36,156 nt of DNA, from the NCBI GenBank assembly GCA_031290985.1, contig JARLJW010000049.1, forward strand, positions 1 to 36,156, in the 5' to 3' direction. The notes below the pieces were generated by a model. That model made no database searches. It was not told the origin of the DNA and saw only the letters and a program-made list of their open reading frames with translations. Positions 15,042 through 21,063 of this stretch are shown one piece after another. Every line of letters begins with the position of its first letter. The stretch's first letter is position 1. A program made the translations under genes and the position numbers. This DNA comes from Verrucomicrobiia bacterium. GTDB taxonomy: Bacteria > Verrucomicrobiota > Verrucomicrobiia > Limisphaerales > UBA11358.

Positions 15042-15069
15042 TGATAACAAGAACGCGGTCTTTTGACAA
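15042..15069 (-). promoter_or_regulatory. Probable promoter of the FkbM gene
   Basis: On the minus strand TTGTCA (15064-15069) and TTATCA (15042-15047) are separated by 16 bp. It faces the FkbM-glycosyltransferase unit. Confidence 0.45.
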
Positions 15070-15108
15070 GCCCGGTTTCAGCCCGGTTTCAGGCCGGAAA
15101 ATAATCAA

Positions 15109-15137
15109 TTGACGCAAGTTGCCTCGACCCTTATTGA
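15109..15137 (+). promoter_or_regulatory. Probable promoter of the epimerase gene
   Basis: TTGACG (15109-15114) and TATTGA (15132-15137) are 17 bp apart. The ATG follows 12 bases after the -10, as in asd, predicting a very short leader. Confidence 0.5.
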
Positions 15138-15149
15138 TACCCTATTGCA

Positions 15150-16166
15150 ATGGCAAATCCATCGACGTATTATCTGGTCACGGGCGGGGCGGGCTTTATT
15201 GGCTCACACCTGATTGACCTGTTGCTGGCGGATCCGGCGACCAAGGAAGTCCGGGTTTTGGATAATTTTTCCTCCGGTCGCCAGGAACATCTCGCCCACC
15301 ACGAGCATGATCCCCGGCTCAAGATCCACACGGTCGAACTTTTGGAGCTGGATAAAGTCGTGCCGCACTTCCTGGGCGTGGATCAGGTGTTTCATCTGGC
15401 CGCCAATCCCGATGCCCGCTGGGGGATTGAAAACACGCGCCTGGATCTCGAGCAGGAAACCATCGTCACTTACAACGTGCTGGAAGCCATGCGCCGGCAA
15501 AAAGTCCCGCGCATCGTCTTTTCCAGTTCCGGCACGGTCTATGGCGACGTGGGCACAACCGTCACGCATGAAAAACTCGGCCCGGCCCTGCCGGTCAGCC
15601 TGTATGGCGCGGGCAAGGTGGCTTCGGAAGGATTGATATCCGCGTTCTGCGCCACGTTCGGCTTGCGCGCCATCATCTTCCGCTTTGGCAACATTGTGGG
15701 CGAGCGCACCACGCATGGCGTCATGTATGATTTCATCCGGCAGCTTGCAAAAAATCCGGCTGATCTCAAGGTGCTGGGCAACGGCCATCAGGCCAAGCCA
15801 TACGTATATGTCCGCGATCTGGCGGCGGGCCTGATGTTCGGGCAGGAGCGTTGCAGAGCATTGCCGCCCTCGCAGTTCGATGTTTTTAATCTCGCGCCGG
15901 ACGGGGCCACGAGCGTGCGCTTTATCGCCACCGAACTGCTGCGGCAGCTTGGCTTTTCCGACCGGACCAAGATTCACTATGGCGAAGCCACCCAAGGCTG
16001 GCCAGGTGACGTTGCCCAGTCGCGCATGGACTCTTCCAAGCTTCGTGCGGCCGGGTTTCCCATCCCCCGCAGTTCCGACGAGGCCGTTTCTTTTGCCCTC
16101 AGTCAGATCCTCCAATGGCTTTCGGGCCGCACTTCACAACTCGATGATTTGCGGCTGCCCCGCTGA
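15150..16166 (+). CDS. NAD-dependent sugar-nucleotide epimerase/dehydratase
   Basis: A 338-residue extended short-chain dehydrogenase of the UDP-glucose 4-epimerase-like group. Seen: TGGAGFIGSH (residues 11-20), LDNFSSGRQEH at the end of strand 2 (NAD selectivity), FHLAANPD, FSSSGTVYG with the active-site serine region, and the catalytic YxxxK as Tyr152-Lys156 in LYGAGK. It probably interconverts or dehydrates nucleotide sugars for the surface-glycan genes transcribed divergently (FkbM, glycosyltransferase). The exact sugar is unknown; GalE itself is only one option. Confidence 0.88.
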   Translation: MANPSTYYLVTGGAGFIGSHLIDLLLADPATKEVRVLDNFSSGRQEHLAHHEHDPRLKIHTVELLELDKVVPHFLGVDQVFHLAANPDARWGIENTRLDLEQETIVTYNVLEAMRRQKVPRIVFSSSGTVYGDVGTTVTHEKLGPALPVSLYGAGKVASEGLISAFCATFGLRAIIFRFGNIVGERTTHGVMYDFIRQLAKNPADLKVLGNGHQAKPYVYVRDLAAGLMFGQERCRALPPSQFDVFNLAPDGATSVRFIATELLRQLGFSDRTKIHYGEATQGWPGDVAQSRMDSSKLRAAGFPIPRSSDEAVSFALSQILQWLSGRTSQLDDLRLPR

Positions 16167-16213
16167 CGGCGCAACCCGTCATAATCTGCGCGGCAGTTCC
16201 TGTGCTAAACGCC

Positions 16214-16233
16214 TCCGCCCTGTTTTGGGCGGA
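16214..16233. other. Stem-loop after the epimerase gene
   Basis: TCCGCCC (16214-16220) pairs with GGGCGGA (16227-16233) around TGTTTT. It may mark the 3' end of the epimerase transcript; no T-tract follows. It lies in the 266-bp gap before nuoB. Confidence 0.35.
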
Positions 16234-16343
16234 CGCTGGGAGCTTGACCCCTCATTTGCCGGCCCACCGGCGCTACCGAACCTGCCTCAACCTGCCCCTA
16301 TTTTGTGGGTGACGGGTTAAATTTGGGGGATAGTTAGCTTAGC

Positions 16344-16361
16344 TTGTGAAAAAAATCACAA
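16344..16361. promoter_or_regulatory. Perfect CRP-type operator upstream of nuoB
   Basis: TTGTGA-AAAAAA-TCACAA, that is TGTGA-N6-TCACA with one extra matching base on each side, exactly the consensus half-sites and spacing of CRP-family regulators. Its centre is about 80 bases before the nuoB ATG. No clear -35/-10 pair could be fixed nearby, so whether it activates or represses is open. FNR sites (TTGAT-N4-ATCAA) differ, so a CRP-like protein is the better guess. Confidence 0.6.
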
Positions 16362-16403
16362 TTTAAACTTGCGACCTTTTTTCACGGGAGCTAGGCTTGC
16401 CGA

Positions 16404-16427
16404 GCGCTTTTTCCAGCGCAATTTTTT
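16404..16427 (+). other. Short hairpin with T-run in the nuoB leader
   Basis: GCGCT/AGCGC (16404-16408 with 16415-16419) is followed by six Ts (16422-16427), ending five bases before the nuoB ATG. The stem is only 5 bp, so it is a weak attenuator candidate at best. Confidence 0.3.
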
Positions 16428-16432
16428 AGAAA

Positions 16433-16960
16433 ATGCAGTCCCAAACCGAATACGGCTACAACTCAAAGATCGAAGGCGACGTCGTGCTGACGACGGTCGA
16501 CGCCGCCTTGGCGTGGTTCCGCAAGAACTCGGTCTGGCCGATGCCCATGGGCCTGGCCTGCTGCGCCATCGAATTGATGGCCGTCGGCGCTTCCCGCTTC
16601 GATATCTCCCGTTTTGGCTCGGAAGTGATGCGTTTTTCCCCGCGCCAGGCGGATTGCATGATCGTCGCCGGCACCGTCACCTACAAGTCGGCCGGCTTCC
16701 TCAAACGCATCTATGACCAGATGCCGGAACCCAAGTGGGTCATCGCCATGGGCGCGTGCGCCTCGACCGGCGGCATGTATCGCAGTTACGCCGTTTTGCA
16801 GGGCGTGGATAACGTGGTGCCGGTGGATGTATATATCGCCGGCTGCCCGCCCCGGCCCGAAGCCGTGCTGGATGCCCTGATGAAGATCCAGGAAAAGATC
16901 GGTAAACAACCCATTTTGCAAGGCACGGTTGCGGCCAAGCTGTTGCACCTCGACAAATAA
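16433..16960 (+). CDS. nuoB: Complex I subunit NuoB (cluster N2)
   Basis: A 175-residue peripheral-arm subunit that holds the terminal [4Fe-4S] cluster N2, which hands electrons to quinone. Seen: [10 protein letters not shown] with Cys43-Cys44, Cys109 in [11 protein letters not shown] and Cys138 in [10 protein letters not shown], the four N2 ligands. It is the first gene of the nuo operon here; nuoA, which normally precedes it, is not present. A CRP-type palindrome and a small hairpin lie in the 266-bp region upstream. Confidence 0.96.
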   Translation: MQSQTEYGYNSKIEGDVVLTTVDAALAWFRKNSVWPMPMGLACCAIELMAVGASRFDISRFGSEVMRFSPRQADCMIVAGTVTYKSAGFLKRIYDQMPEPKWVIAMGACASTGGMYRSYAVLQGVDNVVPVDVYIAGCPPRPEAVLDALMKIQEKIGKQPILQGTVAAKLLHLDK

Positions 16961-16964
16961 ATTT

Positions 16965-17588
16965 GTGTCCGCCCTCGAATCTGTCAATAAAATCAAGTCC
17001 AAGTTCGGCGCCATCATCTCCGAACCAACGGAGTTTCGTGGTGAAATCACCTTGACGATCGGCGATGCCGGGAAGATTTTTGAAGTATGCACCTACGCCA
17101 AGAGCATTGGGTTCGACTATCTGGTGGATATTACGAGCGTTGACAACTACGGGGAAGATCCCCGCTGGACAGTGGTCTATCACCTTCGAAATATCGTTAA
17201 CGGAATCGAAATTCGCCTAAAAACCGACGTAAATGAGGAGAAATCCGAGCTTCCGAGCGTTTTGCCGGTCTGGCGCACGGCCAACTGGCATGAGCGCGAG
17301 ATTTACGACATGATGGGCATCCGTTTCAGCGGGCACCCGGATTTGCGCCGTATTTTGATGTGGGAAGGTTATCCCTATCATCCTTTGCGCAAAGACTTTC
17401 CGCTGGCGGGCAAACCCACGGATCTGCCGGGTGTGGCCTTCACCAAGGTGACGCCGCTCGAAGGCGGACCGTTTGTGACATTGCCCAGCAGTGGTGATTC
17501 GATTGCGCGCGAACCGCGGGTGCGGACGCCGGAAGGTGCCGAACCGGGCATCAGCGACAAACGGCTTGTTGGTGGGAAGCTAAAATAA
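16965..17588 (+). CDS. nuoC: Complex I subunit NuoC (30 kDa type)
   Basis: A 207-residue peripheral-arm subunit that packs against NuoD; it carries no cofactor. Seen: FDYLVDITSVDNYG, the signature ANWHEREIYDMMGIRFSGHP and LRRILMWEGYPYHPLRKDFP. I place the start at GTG 16965-16967, four bases after the nuoB stop, giving VSALESVNKIKSKFG. A TTG start inside nuoB would add an unrelated cysteine-rich stretch. The C-terminal 40 residues after the core signature are variable in this family. It is separate from, not fused to, NuoD. Confidence 0.93.
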   Translation: MSALESVNKIKSKFGAIISEPTEFRGEITLTIGDAGKIFEVCTYAKSIGFDYLVDITSVDNYGEDPRWTVVYHLRNIVNGIEIRLKTDVNEEKSELPSVLPVWRTANWHEREIYDMMGIRFSGHPDLRRILMWEGYPYHPLRKDFPLAGKPTDLPGVAFTKVTPLEGGPFVTLPSSGDSIAREPRVRTPEGAEPGISDKRLVGGKLK

Positions 17589-17593
17589 TTTTC

Positions 17594-18865
17594 ATGGCTC
17601 AAGTTCAAGACATTCAGATTCCCGATACCGCCGCCCGCACGGCTGCGGCGATTGAGGAGTCGCAGGATATTCATGGCGAGAAGATGGTTCTCAACATGGG
17701 GCCGTCGCATCCGGCCACGCACGGCGTGTTGCGCATCGTGCTGGAGCTGGATGGCGAAGTGATCACCAAGGCGGATCCGGACGTGGGCTATCTGCATCGC
17801 GGCGACGAAAAGATCGCCGAGAACATGACCTACACCCAGTTCATCCCTTACACGGACCGGCTGGATTATCTCGCGCCGCTGGCGAACAACGTCGCCTACG
17901 CGCTGGCGGTCGAAAAACTTCTCGGCATCCACGACAAGCTGCCGCCCCGCTGCCAATACATCCGCGTGATGGTCGCGGAACTCGCGCGCATCTCCTCGCA
18001 CTTGCTCGGTCTCGGTGCCTTCGCGATGGACACGGGCGCGGTGACGGTGTTTCTGCTGACGTTCACGGAACGCGAAAAAATTTACAACCTCGCCGAAGCC
18101 GCGAGCGGCGCGCGCCTCACGACGAGCTATACGCGCATCGGCGGTTTGATGCGTGACGTGCCGCCGACCTGGTGCGACCAGGTCCGCCAGTTCCTCAAAG
18201 AATTTGCCGTGGCCTTGGCTGAAGCGCACACCTTGCTCACGCGTAATCGCATCTGGGTGGATCGTCTGCGCGACCTCGGCGTCGTCTCGAAGGAGATGGC
18301 CATCGATTACGGTTTGAGCGGGCCGAATTTGCGCGGCAGCGGCGTGAATTGGGATCTGCGCAAGAACCAGCCGTACCTGTGCTACAAGGACCTGGATTTT
18401 GACGTGGCCCTCGGCTCCGTCGGTGATTGCTATGACCGTTATCTCGTTCGCATGGAGGAGATGAAGCAGAGCATGCGGATTTTGGAGCAGTGCGTGAACC
18501 AGATTCCCGGCGGCGGCGCAAACCAGTCGCACGAGCCCGTCAACATTGACGATGGCAAGATCACGCTGCCGTCGAAGCAGAAGGTGTTGTCGAGCATGGA
18601 GGAGTTGATCCACCAGTTCATGCTCGTGACGGAAGGCGTCAACTGCCCGCCCGGCGAGGTTTATTTCGGCCACGAAAATCCGAAGGGCGAACTGGGCTTT
18701 TACATCCACAGCAAGGGCGGCGGCGTGCCGTATCGTTTGAAGATCCGCGCCCCCTCATTTATCAATTTGAGCATCCTCGGCGAGCTGATTCCGGGCAGCA
18801 TGATCAGCGACGTGCCCGTCATTTTGGGCTCGCTGGACTTTGTGATGGGAGAAAGCGACCGATGA
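17594..18865 (+). CDS. nuoD: Complex I subunit NuoD (49 kDa type)
   Basis: A 423-residue subunit that forms the quinone pocket with NuoB. Seen: MVLNMGPSHPATHGVLRIVL with the quinone-site His43, DRLDYLAPL with Tyr92 (49 residues later, the usual spacing), GYLHRGDEKIAE, and KGELGFYIHSKGGGVPYRLK near the end. The family end (usually FGEVDR) appears as MGESDR. Length is normal. A 145-bp repeat-filled gap separates it from nuoE, the first break in an otherwise tight operon. Confidence 0.96.
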   Translation: MAQVQDIQIPDTAARTAAAIEESQDIHGEKMVLNMGPSHPATHGVLRIVLELDGEVITKADPDVGYLHRGDEKIAENMTYTQFIPYTDRLDYLAPLANNVAYALAVEKLLGIHDKLPPRCQYIRVMVAELARISSHLLGLGAFAMDTGAVTVFLLTFTEREKIYNLAEAASGARLTTSYTRIGGLMRDVPPTWCDQVRQFLKEFAVALAEAHTLLTRNRIWVDRLRDLGVVSKEMAIDYGLSGPNLRGSGVNWDLRKNQPYLCYKDLDFDVALGSVGDCYDRYLVRMEEMKQSMRILEQCVNQIPGGGANQSHEPVNIDDGKITLPSKQKVLSSMEELIHQFMLVTEGVNCPPGEVYFGHENPKGELGFYIHSKGGGVPYRLKIRAPSFINLSILGELIPGSMISDVPVILGSLDFVMGESDR

Positions 18866-18867
18866 AG

Positions 18868-18900
18868 AAGCACCAAGCACCAACATCCAAGCTCCAGAGA
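18868..18900. repeat. 33-bp dispersed repeat (copy C, left arm)
   Basis: The AAGCACCAAGCACCAACATC type. It matches the reverse complement of 10075-10107 at 31 of 33 positions, and is inverted relative to 18971-19004. It starts two bases after the nuoD stop. Confidence 0.7.
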
Positions 18901-18970
18901 AGCATCAAGCATCAAGCTCCAGTTTGCTTCGGGCGCACGGCTTCGGTTTTGAAGTTTGGTTCTTGGATAT

Positions 18971-19004
18971 TCTCTGGATGTTGGAGCTTGGAATTTGGAG
19001 CTTT
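18971..19004. repeat. Dispersed repeat (copy D, right arm)
   Basis: TCTCTGGATGTTGGAGCTTG followed by GAATTTGGAGCTTT. The last 21 bases are identical to 4849-4869. With 18868-18900 it forms a large imperfect palindrome in the nuoD-nuoE gap, ending six bases before the nuoE ATG. Reading through it in frame gives a false N-terminal extension of NuoE. Confidence 0.7.
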
Positions 19005-19010
19005 AGTAGT

Positions 19011-19496
19011 ATGAGTTTTACCGCCACCAAAGAATTGGAAGCAGAAGTTGACGAGCTAATGACGCATTATCCCGTCAAGCGCGCCGCGTCGCTCATGGTG
19101 CTGCACGCCATCCAGGAAAAATTCGGCTGGATCTCGCAGGACGCCGTGCAATGGACGGCGAAGAAGCTGGAGCTGCAGCCGATCAACGTTTTTGAGATCC
19201 TGACGTTTTACCCGATGCTCCGGCAGGAGCCACAGGGCAAATACGCCATCAAGGTCTGCCGCACGCTGAGCTGCGCGCTCGGCGGCGCGTACGAGCTGCA
19301 CCAGCATTTTTGCGCGAAGCTCGGGCTGGACGCGCACAAGCACGGCCCGCAGACGACGAAAGACGGCCGGTTCACGGTCGAGTTTGTCGAGTGCCTCGCA
19401 AGCTGCGGCACCGCGCCCGTGATGATGGTCGGCGATAAATTTTACGAAGGCGTTTCGCACGCGAAAGCGGACGAGATCGTGCTGGGATGCAAATGA
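19011..19496 (+). CDS. nuoE: Complex I subunit NuoE (24 kDa type)
   Basis: A 161-residue thioredoxin-like subunit of the NADH-oxidising module carrying [2Fe-2S] cluster N1a. Seen: the helical N-terminal domain (MVLHAIQEKFGWIS), the ILTFYPML segment, and cluster ligands Cys83, Cys88, Cys128 and Cys132 (CRTLSC...ECLASC). I start at ATG 19011; an in-frame ATG 87 bases upstream would only add residues encoded by the dispersed repeat. It ends two bases before the CCA end of the oppositely oriented tRNA-Gln gene. Confidence 0.95.
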   Translation: MSFTATKELEAEVDELMTHYPVKRAASLMVLHAIQEKFGWISQDAVQWTAKKLELQPINVFEILTFYPMLRQEPQGKYAIKVCRTLSCALGGAYELHQHFCAKLGLDAHKHGPQTTKDGRFTVEFVECLASCGTAPVMMVGDKFYEGVSHAKADEIVLGCK

Positions 19497-19498
19497 AA

Positions 19499-19572
19499 TG
19501 GTTGCCCGACATGGATTTGAACCATGACAAACAGATTCAGAGTCTGTTGTGCTACCGTTACACCATCGGGCA
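19499..19572 (-). tRNA. tRNA-Gln (anticodon CUG)
   Basis: The cloverleaf folds on the minus strand: 7-bp acceptor TGCCCGA/TCGGGCA, 4-bp D stem GTGT/GCAC, 5-bp anticodon stem ACAGA/TCTGT around loop CTCTGAA (anticodon CTG, reads CAG), 4-base variable loop, and 5-bp T stem CATGG/CCATG with loop TTCAAAT. Discriminator A73 and an encoded CCA (19499-19501) follow. It lies between nuoE and nuoF on the opposite strand, so nuo transcripts must carry its antisense. A promoter-like pair precedes it at 19588-19615. Confidence 0.93.
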
Positions 19573-19587
19573 ATGACGGGACGCAGT

Positions 19588-19615
19588 AAGCTAGAGATTA
19601 TTTTTAAAGAGTCAA
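19588..19615 (-). promoter_or_regulatory. Probable tRNA-Gln promoter
   Basis: On the minus strand TTGACT (19610-19615) and TAGCTT (19588-19593) are 16 bp apart; the mature tRNA 5' end lies 15 bases after the -10. It sits inside the nuo operon, just before nuoF, and fires against nuo transcription. Confidence 0.5.
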
Positions 19616-19624
19616 GTTGTTGAT

Positions 19625-21058
19625 ATGGCGCAAGAATACAAATTAATTTTAAAGCATGCCGATGAGCCGGGCTATACGCCGGACATCGAGTGCTATCTGC
19701 GTCATGGCGGCTATGCGGACCTGAAGAAGGCGCTCGCGTTCGCGCCCAAGACCTTGCCGGATGGCAAGACCCAGTCCCCGCAGGAACAACTGCGCCAGGA
19801 AGTGATGACCTCCGGCCTGCGCGGTCGTGGCGGCGCCGGTTTCTCCTGCGGCCTCAAGTGGAGCTTTGTCGACCGCAAGAGCGGCAAGCCCATCTACCTC
19901 ATCTGCAACGCGGACGAATCCGAGCCGGGCACGTTCAAGGACCGCCAGATCATGCACAAGGATCCGCACCAGTTGATCGAGGGCATGATCATCTCCTGCT
20001 TCGCGAACGACGTGAAGCTGGCCTACATCTACATTCGCGGCGAGATGCCCGAGGGCGCCAAAATTTTGAACGCGGCGCTGAAGGAGGCCCGCGCGAAAAA
20101 TTTCCTCGGCAAGAATATTTTGGGCACCGGCTACGACCTGGAGATGTACGTCCATCGCGGCGCGGGTGCCTACATCTGCGGCGAAGAAACGGGCCTCATC
20201 GAATCGCTCGAGGGCAAGCGCCCGTATCCGCGCATCAAGCCGCCGTATTTCCCGGCCGTGCTCGGCCTGTGGATGTGCCCGACGATCGTCAACAACGTCG
20301 AGACCCTGTGCAACGTGAAGCACATCGTGGCGATGGGCGGCGCGGCCTTCGCCAAGCTCGGCACGCCGAACAACACCGGCACCCGCATCGTCAGTTTGAG
20401 CGGCCACGTCAAGAAACCCGGCTACTACGAGATCGAAACCGGCAAGGCGACCATCGGCGAGCTGATCAACGACCCGAAATTCGGCGGCGGCCTGCGGGAT
20501 GGCCGCAAGTTGAAGGCGATCATCCCCGGCGGTTCCTCCTCGAAAATTTTGAAGGCCGGCGAAAAATTCAAGCTCAAGAAGAAGGACGCCGAGGGCAAGG
20601 AGATTTTGGTCGAGACCGACATGCTCGATCTGCCGTACGATTTTGATTCACTGGCGCAGGCCGGCACCATGAGCGGTTCCAGCGCGATCATCGTGATGGA
20701 CGACAGCGTGGACATCGTCGGGGCCCTGGCCAATCTTTCCGAGTTTTACGCGCACGAAAGCTGCGGCCAGTGCACGCCCTGCCGCGAAGGCTCGCTCTGG
20801 ATGAGCAAAACGCTCCACCGCCTGACGCACGGCGAGGGCCGCGCGCAGGACGCCGATTACCTCGTGAAGACCGCGGATAACATCCCCGGCGGCCGCACGA
20901 TCTGCGCGTTTGGCGAAGCCTGCTCCTGGCCGGTGCAAAGTTTCGTCGCGAAGTTCAAGGATGAATTCGTCGCCAAAGGCGCCGCCGATGAAGCCCGTCG
21001 CGCGAAGGAAGCCGCGTCGCCGTCGGAGCCCAAACAACTGGAAGCCGCGCACCACTGA
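19625..21058 (+). CDS. nuoF: Complex I subunit NuoF (51 kDa type, NADH site)
   Basis: A 477-residue subunit that binds NADH and FMN and carries [4Fe-4S] cluster N3. Seen: GLRGRGGAGF (64-73, FMN/NADH site), CNADESEPGTFKDRQ (94-108), GAYICGEETGLIESLEG, and cluster ligands Cys380, Cys383, Cys386 (SCGQCTPC) with Cys427 (TICAFGEA). Compared with common NuoF it has an insertion of about 20 lysine-rich residues (roughly 311-332) after PGGSSSKIL, in a surface loop by position, plus an Ala/Glu-rich tail. No strong ribosome site. It restarts the operon after the tRNA gene. Confidence 0.95.
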   Translation: MAQEYKLILKHADEPGYTPDIECYLRHGGYADLKKALAFAPKTLPDGKTQSPQEQLRQEVMTSGLRGRGGAGFSCGLKWSFVDRKSGKPIYLICNADESEPGTFKDRQIMHKDPHQLIEGMIISCFANDVKLAYIYIRGEMPEGAKILNAALKEARAKNFLGKNILGTGYDLEMYVHRGAGAYICGEETGLIESLEGKRPYPRIKPPYFPAVLGLWMCPTIVNNVETLCNVKHIVAMGGAAFAKLGTPNNTGTRIVSLSGHVKKPGYYEIETGKATIGELINDPKFGGGLRDGRKLKAIIPGGSSSKILKAGEKFKLKKKDAEGKEILVETDMLDLPYDFDSLAQAGTMSGSSAIIVMDDSVDIVGALANLSEFYAHESCGQCTPCREGSLWMSKTLHRLTHGEGRAQDADYLVKTADNIPGGRTICAFGEACSWPVQSFVAKFKDEFVAKGAADEARRAKEAASPSEPKQLEAAHH

Positions 21059-21063
21059 TTTCA

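Noticed and set aside
16929..16964. TTG start of nuoC inside nuoB
   Set aside because: It adds a Cys-rich peptide without counterpart; GTG at 16965 gives the normal NuoC N terminus.
18924..19010. N-terminal extension of NuoE
   Set aside because: It is encoded by the dispersed repeat and unlike any NuoE; ATG at 19011 fits the family.
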